A DNA stretch of 64,000 nt from Eopsaltria australis (lineage: Eukaryota; Chordata; Aves; Passeriformes; Petroicidae), in the NCBI GenBank assembly GCA_034509425.1, contig JAVTVJ010000344.1, positions 1 to 64,000 of the forward strand, written 5' to 3'. The position numbers and the translations under genes were made by a program. The notes under the pieces were generated by a model. It had not been told where the DNA came from and made no database searches. It worked only from the letters and a program-made list of their open reading frames with translations. Shown here in pieces: positions 23,740 to 52,944 of the stretch; the stretch's first letter is position 1, and each line of letters starts with the position of its first letter.

Positions 23740-25340
23740 GGGGAGGTGAAGGGGGGCGGGAAGGTGGGAAGCAGAGTCAGGAGGGGAAGGAGGAGGAAGC
23801 TGAGAATGAGGACAGGCCGCACCTCGCAGCCCCTCGGAGGGGCCGAGAGCTCCAACTCACCGGGGCAGCGGGCGGTGGCGGCGGAGCAGCCGCGGCTCCC
23901 GCCGGCCTGAGGGACCGGGCAGTGCCCGGCCCGCGCTCCCCAAACCCGCCGCGCGTGCCCACCGCCCAATGGGAGCCGTGCGTCCAGTCATCGCGAGAGT
24001 CTCGCCACTGCCGGCGCCGGGCTGCACGCACAAGGCGGGGTTTTAGTGGCCGCCATTTTCTTGCCTCCCAAGCCGCGGTCGCTCCGGCTTTCCCGGGCCG
24101 CTCCCGCGCTGCCCGCGCCGCTCTCAGCGCGGCCTCTGCTGTCCAGGTAGGAAAGGCCGGCCGGCCGCGGCGCGGGTCTAACGGGGCCACCCTTTCCCCG
24201 GGCCTGTCTCGTCCCTTCCCTCACGGAGGGCGGTGCGGGTCGCGGCGCCGCCTTCTATGCTGACGGGCAGCGGCCTCACCCAACGAGGTGACGGCGGCGC
24301 CGCGCGGGGGGCGGTGGCGGGGCCAATCACGGGTGGCGCTGGTGGATGTGCGCGTCGGTGGCCGGGGCTGCTCCCCTTTCTCTCCCGTACGCGGCGGGGC
24401 CGGCGGCGGGCGCAGGTACGCGCAGCCCGCGGCGCCCTTCGGCTGGGGCCGGCGAGGAGGGGAGAGGGGTGGGAAAAGGGCACAGGGCGGTCTAGGCCTC
24501 GCCTAGGCCGGCAGAGCTGCCGCCGTACCCCGCTCGGCTGTGCTGCGTGACACAGCGGTGCGAGAGGGCCTGTGTCTCCTGTCGTGGGGCCTCAACTGCC
24601 GAGGGCTGCCGTGGCCCCAGGGCTTCTGTGGGGTCCCGGGGGGTTGGCGGTAGAACGGGGAGAGCGTTGCGCGAAGGACACCGGTGTGTCTCCGCCTCGG
24701 CTGTTGCTGAGGGTCCTTAGGCGGCCACTGTCCCCGTTGCCCCTCGGAGACAGCGCGGGTTCTGCAGCGCCAGCGGGTGTGTTCCAAGGGCGGGGGCGCG
24801 GCGCCGGCCGCCGTCGCCTTCCCGCGCCCGCCCGAGGTAACTGTGCCTCGGGCGAGCATCTACTGAGGATTATGGCGGGCGCAGGGAGGGCGCTCCAGGC
24901 CGCGGCCTGCGCGGAAGCAGCCGCAGAGGCCGTTCGGGGCGCGGACGCTCCGTATCGCGACCGCGCCGCTTTCGGGGGGCGGGCGGACTGCCCGTGGCGC
25001 TAGGGCTGGCCTGCTCCGCCCGCTGCGCCGGGCTTCGAGCCGCCGGGCAGCTCCTTTGTGTCGGCCCGGGCAGAGCCGGGTAACGCTCCCGGCGGCCGCG
25101 TGGTGGTGGCGGCGGCCCTTCCGCTCCGGGCTCCGCCTCGCAGCGGGCGGGCGGGCGCCATTTCGGAGGGCGCCATTTCTTCTGCTCCGCGGGGGTTCTG
25201 CAGCGCCGCCGCTCTCGCCCCTGTCCCCGCCGAGCTGGGCGGGAGGCTGGAGACGCGGGGAGGCAAGGGGGGAGAGAGGCAGGCGAGAAGTGCCGCTGCG
25301 ACCTGGAGGTGCTCTGGCATTCCTCAGCTCTTAGGTCTGT
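23740..25340. promoter_or_regulatory. CpG island, bidirectional RMI1/HNRNPK promoter
   Basis: About 1.6 kb of very GC- and CpG-rich DNA separates RMI1 (minus) from HNRNPK (plus). A CCAAT box is at about 23967. Two divergent splice donors define first exons: GTGAGT on the minus strand (complement of 23855-23860) for RMI1, and GTAGGA after CTGTCCAG at about 24147 for HNRNPK. The start sites therefore probably lie within about 150 bases of each other near 23950-24050. Long overlapping ORFs in all frames here are GC-rich artefacts. Confidence 0.8.
24030..24147 (+). other. HNRNPK: Probable non-coding first exon of HNRNPK
   Basis: The sequence around gccgccattttcttgcctcc is followed by CTGTCCAG and a GTAGGA donor. 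A non-coding first exon is the known arrangement for HNRNPK. The 5' end is a guess. Confidence 0.45.
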
Positions 25341-26826
25341 GGTCGCTGGTCCCGCCTGTCGTGTCCGCTTTAGCCGTTCCGTGTTCATAAGAAATCTGCC
25401 TGTATTAGTAATGTGAATGTTCTCGATTTACCTAGCTGAGCGAGGTTACTGAGAACACATGACGTATGGGGAGGTTTGACTAGGGGAGATTAAGCCGTGA
25501 ATTGTAACTTATAACAGTTCGCTCCCCGCTGCCTTGAAATTCTTGGGATAGTTTGAAATAGATTAACCGGGTTCTGGAAGGGCTGTTACATCTTGTCCCG
25601 TTTTTTCTTACTGTGCGTCCGCATAACAGCGCAATTTTGGCAATGTCTGCTTGAGATCCCGCTATTACTAAACTTGTGCATGCCCATTAGCCCACTTCTA
25701 GTGCCTGGAAATACCAGCATGTGTTGAGCAGGCAGTGCTTTTAGCCCCTGCAAGCAGGGCAACATTTACATAGCTTTCTAAGAGTGCATTTAGTAAGTTA
25801 GAATCATCTTCTTCCCCACCCTTATTCCCCCTCCCCCGATTGTGGATACCAGAAGGAGTGCCTGCTATTACTTGAGGCAGTGGAAGTTAATTCAGTGGAA
25901 GGGGATGTGATTGTTTGGCTGTGTTTGTAAATCACATTTTTAATGATAGTAAGTTGCAAAATTGTTTATGTATGCTTTTCGCTAGTGTGACTTAGTAGCT
26001 AAAAGCAGGTTGCAATCTATTTCAGAAAATCGTACTGAAGTTCAGCTGCTTTTGGCGGTTTTGGGGGTGTGTGCATGCAGTGGATTGTATGTAACTACAG
26101 AGGGTGGTATTTAAAAAGAGGTTATTTTAGCGTAGTTGGAAGTTGTAATTTTTATTTTCTTCATCAATTATAGTTGAGAGAAATGCATGCTCAAATGTGT
26201 GCTAGTACATTGGTAGAGGATATGTAGAACAAATGCTGATAATTGCCCTAACAGGACGTTACTGACGTTTTACTTTGTTTAAGTTGTGTTGACCTAAACA
26301 GAACCAGGTTCTGGTTGTAGTGTCGTTTAGAAAGTGAAACCAAGGCACATGTCATATACTGCTGAGATTATGTGCTTACTTAAAACTAGTGTGTGCCCAA
26401 AAACTGTAGTTCAGACATCATGAGTTCATGTAAGTCTACAGATTTGGCCTTTTTCTTCTCTTAGTGGCATGTTTCGCTTGACTATGCTTTTGCTCTTATA
26501 GAGAAAAAATTCGCAGTGGTAGCTTAGGTCAGACCTTTAGTTTGTGTCTGTAGTGAGAATCAGAGCTGTTATGTGGGGAAACTCACAACTGATATATGCT
26601 GTTTTCATAGGCTCTTGAAGCAATAGGCTGTTGGATTTTGATCCCGCCCAGAATATTTGAGTTTTTGTCAGCAAGGATATAAAACACCGGTAAGTTCTAG
26701 CAGCAGGCATTTATTTTTGTTACTTTTTTTTCACTTTAGCATGATGTACAGTTTGTCTTTTGACAAAAAAATGTACTGTCTTTATTTTTCAACAGGTTTT
26801 GCTTGTCTGCATAAGAAAAAAAGGCA

Positions 26827-43711
<16,885 letters not shown>

Positions 43712-43738
43712 TGCAAGATTATTTTTTCTTTTTTATAG

Positions 43739-43769
43739 TGTGAAGCAGTATTCTGGAAAGTTTTTCTAA
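43739..43769 (+). CDS. HNRNPK: HNRNPK alternative terminal exon start, C-terminus SGKFF
   Basis: A second TTTTATAG acceptor 61 nt downstream is followed by the same TGTGAAGCAGTAT and then TCTGGAAAGTTTTTCTAA. It encodes VKQYSGKFF, giving a 427-residue form. Both C-termini are known in mammals. Confidence 0.9.
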
Positions 43770-44173
43770 GACTAGTGAAGAACTGAAGGAGTCCTGCACC
43801 CCTTTTTTTTTTTATCTGCTTCTGTTTAAAAAGCCAACATTCCTCTGCTTCATAGGTGTTCTGCATTTGAGGTGTAGTGGAATCTTTGCTGTACACCAGA
43901 TGTAATGTTTTAGTTCCTTACAAATACATGGGGGGGAAGGGCGCACGAGACTAACATTTAAATTTTGAAGCGGCAGAGAGAGTGAATTCTATTTTTGTTC
44001 ATTGTTGGTGGTAAATTGTACTGTTTTTCTGTAATTGTTGTGAACACCCTGCTTTATGTACACTGTATCTTACTTTGAAGGGGGAAATATGGTAGGACAC
44101 TTGTCCCTGGCATTTGTTGAGAGCAGTGTGCAGAATGTAATGCTTTTTTGTAAGAAACATTTTAGGATTTTTA

Positions 44174-44179
44174 AATAAA
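44174..44179 (+). terminator. HNRNPK: Proximal HNRNPK poly(A) signal
   Basis: AATAAA about 400 nt after the stop codon, followed within 30 nt by a T/G-rich stretch (cttggtggtcatttttcttc). Confidence 0.6.
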
Positions 44180-44496
44180 TTTAGTGAACCTATTCTTGGT
44201 GGTCATTTTTCTTCAGGTCTGCTTAAGGTCATGATTAAAATGGATACGCCTAGGTTTTTTTTTTTTCTCCCATATAAATTAAAGTTGCTGTTAAGCTTGC
44301 TCTTCAGTTTCCTTGATATATAGATGGAGTTACGTGGGATTTTTTGACAAATTAAAGAAATCGTGTGGAAGCAATGACTGCTTTGCTGTTTGAGGGGAAA
44401 AAAAGGTGAAAATACTCAAATGTTGTGTAAGACTTGACATTTTTGCAAGTGTTTGGCCATCTTTGCAATACTTATATATATTGGTGACAGTATATA

Positions 44497-44502
44497 AATA
44501 AA
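44497..44502 (+). terminator. HNRNPK: Distal HNRNPK poly(A) signal
   Basis: AATAAA in tatataaataaaatac, followed by ctttgtgatgt. Confidence 0.5.
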
Positions 44503-45469
44503 ATACTTTAAAACTTTGTGATGTCACTGAGTAAACAGTGGTAAAGTACACCTGGTTCTAGACAGCTTGCTTAATGCAGAGTTGCTCTACCATTACTGAA
44601 TAAATTATACCTGTTTCCTGAGCTTTTGTGTGTATGAGGTAGGAATTGCGAATTGGCAAGTTGACAATATAACTGTAACTTGTTTTTCATTGTATGCAAA
44701 ACTTCAACTTGTTTCCCAGATGTATGTTGAATTCCGTAAGAATTATTTGTGAGAAATTTAAAAAAAAAAAAATAAAGCCTCCGGATATCTCATGTAATAC
44801 CTTGGCATTTGTATTTATAGTTAAAGTTTTAATTTTACTTCCTGAATAAAAGCAGATTAAAAAGTGTAAAGGTGTGTGGCACATACAGATACGATGGGTC
44901 CAGAATAATTCTTTTATTGTGGGTTTTCTTGGGTTGGTTTGTTGTGTCCCTTCCCCACCCCCCGTGATTTGTGGGAGATGAACTTGGCCTTTTTAATGCA
45001 GCTGCTCTTTTAAAATTGCATGGTGTAAAGGAGGGGAGCCTGGAACGTCGTGCATAAGGCTGGCTTCCTTGGCAGAGTGATAGCGAATTCTGCAGAAATG
45101 CCATCCCTCTCTTTAGGTAGTGGGAAGGCAGCTGGCTGGGTGGACAGGGTACCGAAACTGGAGAAGTCTGCAACCGAGGCTAAGATTTTTGGCAAAATGC
45201 AAATGAACTTAAACAGGTGCTGAATTTCTCTCTGTGCTCCCAACCTGAGTACGTATGCAAAAGGGATTTCGGACGGTCTTTATTTTGGTTCTTTCCTGTT
45301 TTGACTGGGGAAAAAAACAAGTCAACACGCATATTTTTGTTCGTTTGGTTTTTTTTGTTTTTTCCCTCTCTTTTTCGATTATGGGCATCTTCTGGAAAAG
45401 TTCGCTGCCCGGAAAGGAATCTGCCCCCTGCTCCAGCCTGGCAGGATCTGAGGGGGCGATTTCAGTCTG

Positions 45470-46110
45470 AATGTGCCGGCCTGGGCACTCCCCGGGCTTG
45501 TGGTTTGCGCTCGCCCCCGCCCCCGAGCGCGGCCCGGGCCCCGCCTCCCCCCGCGCCTGCGCGCAGGGGCGGCACCGCGGGGCGGGGAGCGGAGCGGGGC
45601 CCGGCGGCGAGAACCGCGCCCGGGCGGGGGAGCCTGCGCCACTTTCCGTGCGCGCCCCGCGGGAAGCGCGGCAGGGGGGCCGGCTTCGGCAGCGTGCGTG
45701 TTTCCTGCTGAGCATGGAGGTGTTCCCGTCCCCGCTGGAGTCCGCCAAGTTCATAGCCGAGCACAGCAAAGATGTCTCCGTGGACGAGGAGGGGGCGCGG
45801 CGGGTGGCGGAGAGCCTGTTCGACAAAGCCTCGGCGGCGGAGTTCGGGCTGGCGGGGTGGAAAAGCCTCCATGAGCTGAACCCCCGGGCCGCCGACAAGG
45901 AGGCTGTGGACTGGGTATTCCTGGTGGACACCCTCAACTTCTCCTTCTGGTCCGAGCAGGAGGAGCGGAAGTACCTTGTGAAGTACAAGGATAAAACCTA
46001 CAGCGGCTACTGGTCGCTGTGCGCCGCCGTCAACAGGGCCCTGGACGACGGTCAGTGAGCGCCGAGGGAGCGGGGCCGGGCGGGGGCTGCGGGCAAGAGG
46101 CGTCGGAAGC
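45470..46110 (+). promoter_or_regulatory. QNG1: QNG1 CpG-island promoter
   Basis: GC- and CpG-rich block covering the probable 5' UTR and the whole first coding exon, with several GGGGCGGGG-type Sp1-like boxes near 45575-45600. No TATA box seen. Confidence 0.7.
45714..46050 (+). CDS. QNG1: QNG1 coding exon 1
   Basis: 337 nt, high GC, ends GACGACG before GTCAGT in phase 1. Covers residues 1-112. Confidence 0.94.
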
Positions 46111-49100
46111 CAGCGTCGCGTTTTAAATGAAGGCGGCGCCTCGGAAGTGGGACACGCTCTCGGGAGTTGCTGCTCGCCGTGTCAGTAGCTCTGAATGTGC
46201 AGGCGTCCCGTAGAGCTTGGGGAAGGGAACTGGAAGTGCTTACAAAATAGCCTTGTACTGAAAATACCTAACTCGTGGCTCTAACTGGGTTATCTCTTCC
46301 ATCCGAAAGACTTTAAGGATTGCCAGTAGTCAGCTGTGCATGACGGGTTATTTCACATGTGTTCTTAAGATAAGTGGTATATTTCCATGGCAAATGAAAA
46401 ATGAGGCACAAAGCGAGAATCCTCTGGACTAATCAAATACCAGAGCGTCTAAAGTAAGTCTGAAAACCCATATGCACCTCAAACCAGTATTTTAAACCAA
46501 TATTTTAAAGTATTTAAACCCAGTACTTTAGCACTCACTCTTTTTGCTGTTCTCAGAAAAAAACCCCAGCTGTTAGTAGGTGTAGACGAAAGTTTTAATT
46601 GATTTTCTGCACAGTTATTTGTAAATTAAGGGGACATTAGCATTAAGACACTTTCTGTGAATGCACAGCGTGATTAGGATCCGTAGGAAAACGGGCCTAT
46701 TCTGACTACACTAGTTATATACTGACTGTATTTGACAGTGTGCTATGGAAACATCACACTTAAAATATGGAGACTAAGCAGCTAGGGAAAATTACATACA
46801 AAAAGTAAGAATGGTTCCATGGTTGTATGTTGGAAATTTGCTGTCTGGAGAAGAAAACATTGTGTGCACTCACAAATTTAGTTTTGAGCAGCTCTGTGGG
46901 TGTGGTTATCACTGCAAACAAAGGTGGATTTGAGACTTCTTAGATCTTCCTATAGAAGTGCTTTCATTTAGCAGACCACTGTCTTAAGTCTGTATGTCAT
47001 GCTATGTTATATGATAGCCTAAATATCTTATTTTCACTTTTCTGAAGGAATTCCTATCACCAGTGCATCCTACTTTGCCACTATGACGCTTGACCAAGTT
47101 AGGCAAGTATTTCGCTCTGACACAGAAGTGCCTTTGCCTTTGATTGAAGAAAGACATCGAGTGCTGAATGAAAGTGGAATAGTTCTGTTAGAGAAGTTTG
47201 GAGGATCTTTCCTCACCTGTGTTAAAATGAGTGAGAAGAGTGCTCAGAAACTGCTACGTCTTGTACTGGAAAATTTTCCTTCTTACAGAGATGAAGCTGT
47301 ATTTGAGGTAAGCTAATTCTGAAGCTCTGAAAAAAATCCTACTATTTAGTAACAGTAAATGACTCTTGATAGTTCGCAACTAGTCAGGACAAGAGTTACT
47401 TTCTTTTTCCCACCAGAGGAGTACCTTTTTTTCATATGTTGTCTCTGTCTTCATCGCTTTACTGTAATTTATTTTTATATATTCTGAGTTCCCAATTAGA
47501 TTACACCTCTTTTGTACTCCTTACAAATGCACAGTATTTCAGATAGATCCTGGCTGAAAAATGAGAATCCTTTTTCCTTTTTTTTTTCGCTTCCCTTGAA
47601 TTGCTGACAGCCCTTGTCCCCCCCGTCTTCTTTTTTCTTTTACCTTGAGGCTCTTTGCAGCTAATGAAGGAAATGAAACTCTGGTAGAATTAATGCACAG
47701 CTACTGGGACCCCACCCTCTAATGGGTGTTGATTCAACAGGCATTACACAAATGACTACAGATTAGAAGTAACCCACACTTTTACAGATGTTAGCAGTAT
47801 ACTGGAGCTTTTACTGAAAGAAACTGATGGGAATTAAACAGTGACCATCTGGTATTTCTTATCTCCCAGTTTTTGCCTGTAGAGGCATGATATTTACTTA
47901 GCATCTGTGACTTAGGTAGCAGCTCATGTGCTCAGTTTTATTTGCAGAAGCACTCTGCTGTTACATCATTAAATCCAGAAGACTTTATGTTAGTGACAGT
48001 ACAGCCTATACTACTAGTCTGTGCAGTCTTTCCAACTTCTTGGAATATCAGTCACTGAAGCTTTGAACCTATTGCGTTTATTGCCCTTCAGTAGGAGGTG
48101 TCATTTTATTTTCCTTTGTCTCCTGCTGTGAGGCAAAATATATTTACATGAAAAATCAGACGTTCTTTTGAATTAATCTTTGAAGCTGCTGGTTTAGTTT
48201 GTTTGGGGTTTTTTACATATAAAGTAATATTTTAACAATTTTTATGATCAAAAAAGAAATTTTTTCTAAGTAAAGTGATATTTTCTTATCTTTATAGTGA
48301 CTGTACTCATTGACGTTATGTCTTTCATGGGATGATGATGAATGCTTTATAAAGCAAGCCTCTCTAAAAGCAGCAGCAGACTACAGAATGAAAAGGTGTT
48401 CCAAAAATGATCCCAGACCGTAAGCACTGACTTAGTAATAAAGCCTGTTGCATGAATATGGAAGCTTTTTCTCTGCTTTCACTAAGCAAGATGTATATTT
48501 TGAAAGTGGTGACACATTACTTTTATGGCAGCAGGTTGAGCTCTCACAAGTAAGACTTTTAAAGGGTTAGGAGGGAACTGGAAAGATGGTGAAATATCCA
48601 ACAGCAAACCAGTGCTTTTCACTAAGTCTCCAAAGGAGAAATATATATGATTATAAGATAAGTCCTACATTAGAATCATACTATCACAGACTGCTACAGC
48701 TGACCTTCTAGGGAAACTTCTAAAATTCACACAATTATTTGACTGTATGTTTTTCTGAATACATGTACAAAATACTTGTAATAATTACACATATAATCAC
48801 AGAAATTGCCAGTGTTACTTTTTCTGAAAAAGAAAATGCAAACCAAAACCAAAATCTCCAAAACGCTTCTTTCTCCTTGTTGGATAATTCGTATTTAGAT
48901 GCTGTGCTGCATTTGATTCCCAACAGGAGTTTAAATTTTAGACTATATTGTACTCACATATCAGGGTTTTTGTGTTCTGACAGAGATTTAGTGGAGTCCT
49001 TTTTGATCTTCCTGTCATTGGCATTGCATGTATTTTTCTTTTATTTACCATCCATCCCCTGGGACTGAGGTTGTAAAATTCTCATGATCCTATTCTTTGC

Positions 49101-52100
49101 TTTTTTTTAAATGGCTGTGCTATCACATTTTGCTCTTTGCCAGCACAATACTTCTCCTTTCTTTTAATGTCAGTAGATCATAATTAGATATGTCCCTTAA
49201 TATTAGCACATTGTACTGCAGAGAAGATGCAAATGTCCCTGTATGTGGTACTATTTCCTGGAAAGGCAGGGTGTTGCAGAAAAAAAACAACAAAAGAAGT
49301 ATAGTTGTATTGCTATGTTGAAAAAAGTTCAACTTTTTGATAACTTGTACTATCCTTACTGTCTTTCACAGACAGAATCAGAGACTGGGTAAGTGTTTAA
49401 GGGACCACAGTGGGTCCAATCTCCCTTCTTAAGCGGGGTCATCCCAGAGCACATAGCACAGGATTGTGTCCAGACAGTTCTTGAGTGTGTCCAGTGAGAG
49501 AGACTCCACAACAACTCCAGACAACCTGTGCCAGTGCAGCCACTTGCACAGTAAAAAAGTTCTTAAGTTCTTCCTCTTTGAGATGTAGTATCACCCACCT
49601 AGTACTTTCCTTGCTTCCTGATAGTGGGAAAATTTACTCAGAATGCTTCCTAGTCTTTTTCATATTGAGATTTTTGTATAAACTTAATAAGCTCTGTGCA
49701 ACATGAAAGATAACAATTGAAACAATGAACTTATAAATTCATCTGCTCAGTGATGAGTCCCAGACAATATTTTTCTTCCTAATTAAACTGCAAGAAATGA
49801 AAAGTTCCATTTGAATTCTGCCTTCCTCTGCTCTTGTGAAATGGTGTAGTCCTGAAGGCAGTCAGTTCTTTACTACTGGAAAAATCATAATGCTATGAAA
49901 GAGCAACACCCTTGCTTTGGGGCAGTAGGAGCTCTGATAAAATTTGGTCTGTTAATTACTTACTTCTTCTTATCACTTCTTAAATGATGTTTCAGGTGGT
50001 GTTTTGTTATTTAACACACAAAATCATGTGTATTCTCTGGAAGTGAGTTTGTGCATCTATATCAAGTATAGAATGTGGCACAGGGAATGCAGGAGTTTTG
50101 AGAATGTTTGCAGAAGTTCTTTGAAATGTAGTTGAACTTCTCCGTGTTTTTGGAGAATAATATTCAAGGGCAAAAACTGGAATTTGCTATCAGGAATAGT
50201 TAAAGCATCTTGCCAGTAAACAAAGAGGAGCATTCATTAAAGTTTTCACTAGAATTTTGTTTCTTCAACAGTACAGATAAATGGATTAACAAAATGTTTT
50301 AATTGTCTAGTACAATACATGCCTATTATACTTCTCTTGTCAAATTAAAAGGTTGGATGTACTGTAGAGTTTCTGAAAATCAGTGTTGCTGCACTTAACT
50401 ACAGTGCTTGCCAAGCAGCAGTAAACAGCTAGGAATATCTTCTGAGATCCAAGCATATTCTAAACAATTTTCATTCGCTGCAGTAACTTTTACTATGTTA
50501 TTATTTTATTTAAATTTATTTATGAGCATTCCACATAATCCTTTTTTGTGATTTGATATTGTTTAAATTTTAAGCTGTTTAAGAGTGCTGCAGTTTTATT
50601 CTGTTCTAGTTAACTAATGTTTGCTTCACAGTGTGATATGTTTAACATGTTATTTTCTATATTTATTGATCAGGCACTTAAATAATCCATAAATTTCTTT
50701 CTTCAGAAAAAGAAGGTGTCTTTCTACAAACGGGCACAAATACTTGTGGCTGACACATGGAGTGTATTAGAAGGCAAAGGAGACGGCGCTTTTGGTGATA
50801 TTTCCAGTCTGACAATATTTGCTGACTACAGAATTCCACAAGTTCTTGTTCACTTAAAAGCAATGAAGTATTCTGAAGAATTAATGAAGAAACTACGTGA
50901 AGGTTTGTTCTGTCCTTGCTAATACCAAGTAATCTTACCACCTGATATTGTAGAGTAAGGCTAGTTTTAAAATGTAATGTGTTGTCTGTGTAAGGGTTAT
51001 GTGTCAATTTTTTTCCTCCAGGGAGCAAGGATTTCTTATGTAGTGATGAGGTAACAGCAAGGAACTTTTTCTCTAACCATGATCTTAAGGTTACTTTTCT
51101 ATAAAGACCTAACAGTTTTGTGGACTAAACATTGATAAAGGAGAGATTAAACAGATTCAAAGATAATTGATTTCTGAGTTTCTGAAAAGCTGCTGTTGCA
51201 AAACCACTTTTGAGCATGAGAACGGTAAGGATTTTTGAGGTTTACATAAAAGAAACAATGATTTTGTCATTAATTCAAATATGGTGTAAAAGCATGGGAA
51301 TTCCTCTTTATTTGTGCTGACCTGCTAGTGAATAAGGAAAGCAATATTATAAGCATCCATTAAAAAAATATTGCTTTAAATGAAGTTAATTGCATATGAC
51401 TAGAATCTCAGTTTTTAAGCATGGTTTCATCTTCCCAGTACTTACTAACCATGAATTTTAGTGAACAAAAATAATCCAATCCCTTTTGCACTGTAAAATG
51501 ACTGTATTTAGATGCAGAACTGCTATTATGCAATTTCAGAAATACTCAGGAAGATAAGCAGATGAATGCAGTCACCCATGAATCTTAATAGAATGGCACA
51601 TGTATTTGTCTTTATGCATATCTATATTTTAAATAGACCACATAGACATTTTATCCTTCCATGAATCCTAATGAGAACATTCCCATTTAAATAATTCCAC
51701 TGGTTCTCTTTACATTCAGTTCTTTTGGGGGTCTATTTGTTTTTAATTTTAAAATCTCAGACTTCAGTTATCCTGGCAGAAAATATACTATGAAGGATAA
51801 TAATTATATACTAAAAAGTATACTATAATAAAATACTATTTTTTTTGTCTCCATAAGTGAAGAAATGACCATATGATTTGCAGCACACCCTTCTCCTAAA
51901 GCAGTTCCTTGTAATACAGGATGATCTTTGAATTGAATGGGAGGGAAACTTCTAGTGCATAGGGTAAAATTAAAGTAACCATTAGAAAATGTGTAGCAAC
52001 ATTGTTTACAGTTGCAAGGCAAGTCATGAGAACTGGAATGTGAACGAGAACAGAGATGTGCAGGGGAAAAAGAAAGAAAGTTTAGGCAGTCTTTGGCATT

Positions 52101-52377
52101 CTGTCTGTTGCATGTAAATGGATTGCTCTCTCTTGTGTCTGCAGGAACACTTTTCCAATCTGGAGACAAAGAAGAGGTAGAAATCCGTGGCTGTTCTATT
52201 TGGTGTTGTGCATTGATTTGCAAGCACCTTCAGGAGCTCTATCAGAAGAAGGGTCAGGACATGCATGAAAAGATCAATGCTGTTTTACTCGATTATTATC
52301 TTTGGGACTATGCCAGGGACCACAGGGAAGAGATGAAAGATATCCCGTTCCACCGAGTGCGGTGTATATATTACTAA
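45714..52377 (+). CDS. QNG1: Queuosine 5'-phosphate N-glycosylase/hydrolase
   Basis: Four coding exons (45714-46050, 47048-47307, 50707-50902, 52145-52377) join to 341 residues, exactly the human length (C9orf64, the Q_salvage/DUF2419 family). The enzyme cleaves queuosine 5'-monophosphate to free queuine, which the QTRT1/QTRT2 transglycosylase inserts at tRNA position 34; vertebrates need this salvage because they cannot make queuine. Conserved stretches include [15 protein letters not shown] in exon 1, [18 protein letters not shown] in exon 2, [17 protein letters not shown] (about residues 230-246) and the C-terminal [12 protein letters not shown]. Start chosen at AGCATGG because [20 protein letters not shown] fits the family. 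The same frame is open upstream to 45471, but this would add 81 unsupported residues. All junctions are GT-AG. It starts about 0.9 kb after the HNRNPK poly(A) region. Confidence 0.97.
47048..47307 (+). CDS. QNG1: QNG1 coding exon 2
   Basis: 260 nt between TTCTGAAG and GTAAGC, ending in phase 0 at AVFE. Confidence 0.95.
47308..49367. other. QNG1 intron 2, left part
   Basis: AT-rich intron DNA; no exon or clear repeat seen. Confidence 0.5.
49368..49655 (-). mobile_element. CR1 fragment, antisense, in QNG1 intron 2
   Basis: Text such as ggtcatcccagagcacatag, tgtccagacagttcttgagt and ctccacaacaactccagaca is a diverged reverse complement of a CR1 3' region. Confidence 0.75.
49656..50706. other. 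QNG1 intron 2, right part
   Basis: AT-rich intron DNA without recognisable features. Confidence 0.5.
50707..50902 (+). CDS. QNG1: QNG1 coding exon 3
   Basis: 196 nt between TTTCTTCAG and GTTTGT; encodes [20 protein letters not shown] and the [10 protein letters not shown] motif. Confidence 0.95.
50903..52144. other. QNG1 intron 3
   Basis: 1.24 kb of AT-rich intron; no feature seen. Confidence 0.6.
52145..52377 (+). CDS. QNG1: QNG1 last coding exon
   Basis: 233 nt after TGTCTGCAG; encodes [20 protein letters not shown] and onward to RVRCIYY and TAA. Confidence 0.95.
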
Positions 52378-52855
52378 GTTCAGTCCAATAGCTCTTGTAT
52401 TGTTGCCTTATCTTTTAAACTGCAGTTTTGCTTTTGATATCGTGGTTTGTCATGCACTAATTTGGAACTGTTAAATCAAATGCTTGTTTTCTTGTGATGT
52501 AGTAACAACGTGCCTTCCTCCCCCCCCCACCCCCATTGTTTTGTTACCTTTTCTTTTAATCTTTTGCTTGCCCTGACTGGAATTAACAGTGTAAACGTTG
52601 TGGGCAGCCTGTGTTAAGGTCGGGTTTGTTACTCCTGCTTTGAGCTGTGTGTTGGTGTACGTGGCTGCCTGTGCACACAGCCAGATGTGTGTGCAGATCC
52701 CGTGGTGTACCTTGCTCCAAGGCCTCTCCCTGTGCCTGCCCGTCCCCTCTCACACCTGCACGAAGGTGGCAGGTGCTTGGCAGTTGCTTTATTGCTCAGA
52801 GATCAAAGTGGAACCCGTCCATTTGTCCAATAAACAGTGCGGTGACAGACGTGTC
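52378..52855 (+). other. QNG1: QNG1 3' untranslated region
   Basis: Ends near an AATAAA at 52829-52834, followed by a GT-rich stretch (gtgtgtctgtgttttt). Contains a C-run at about 52520-52534. Confidence 0.7.
52829..52834 (+). terminator. QNG1: QNG1 poly(A) signal
   Basis: AATAAA within gtccaataaacagtg, about 450 nt after the stop codon, with a downstream GT-rich element. Confidence 0.65.
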
Positions 52856-52944
52856 ATGGGGTGTGTCTGTGTTTTTACTGCTAAGGGTGAGATGCGGGAG
52901 CTCAGTCCACACAGGAAGAGAGATAGGAAGGGAGGGGAGGAATC

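Larger units (their letters stand above)
21449..23860 (-). other. RMI1: RMI1 intron in the 5' UTR
   Basis: The intron is inferred from a minus-strand donor GTGAGT (complement of 23855-23860) in the CpG island and an acceptor TTTTAG just upstream of the coding exon. An alternative acceptor CCACAG lies about 19 bases nearer the ATG. Its right half is filled by CR1 insertions. Confidence 0.6.
43770..44790 (+). other. HNRNPK: HNRNPK 3' untranslated region
   Basis: AT-rich sequence after the stop codons. AATAAA signals occur at 44174-44179 and 44497-44502, and another near 44770 follows a run of A; at least two 3' UTR lengths are likely. Confidence 0.75.

Noticed and set aside
23583..25390. Many ORFs of 100-226 codons in the RMI1/HNRNPK CpG island
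   Set aside because: Low stop-codon density is expected from GC content; sequences are Arg/Ala/Pro/Gly-rich in all frames with no family resemblance.
45209..45988. 259-codon minus-strand ORF opposite QNG1 exon 1
   Set aside because: Antisense shadow of GC-rich coding and promoter sequence; the plus strand carries the recognised protein.
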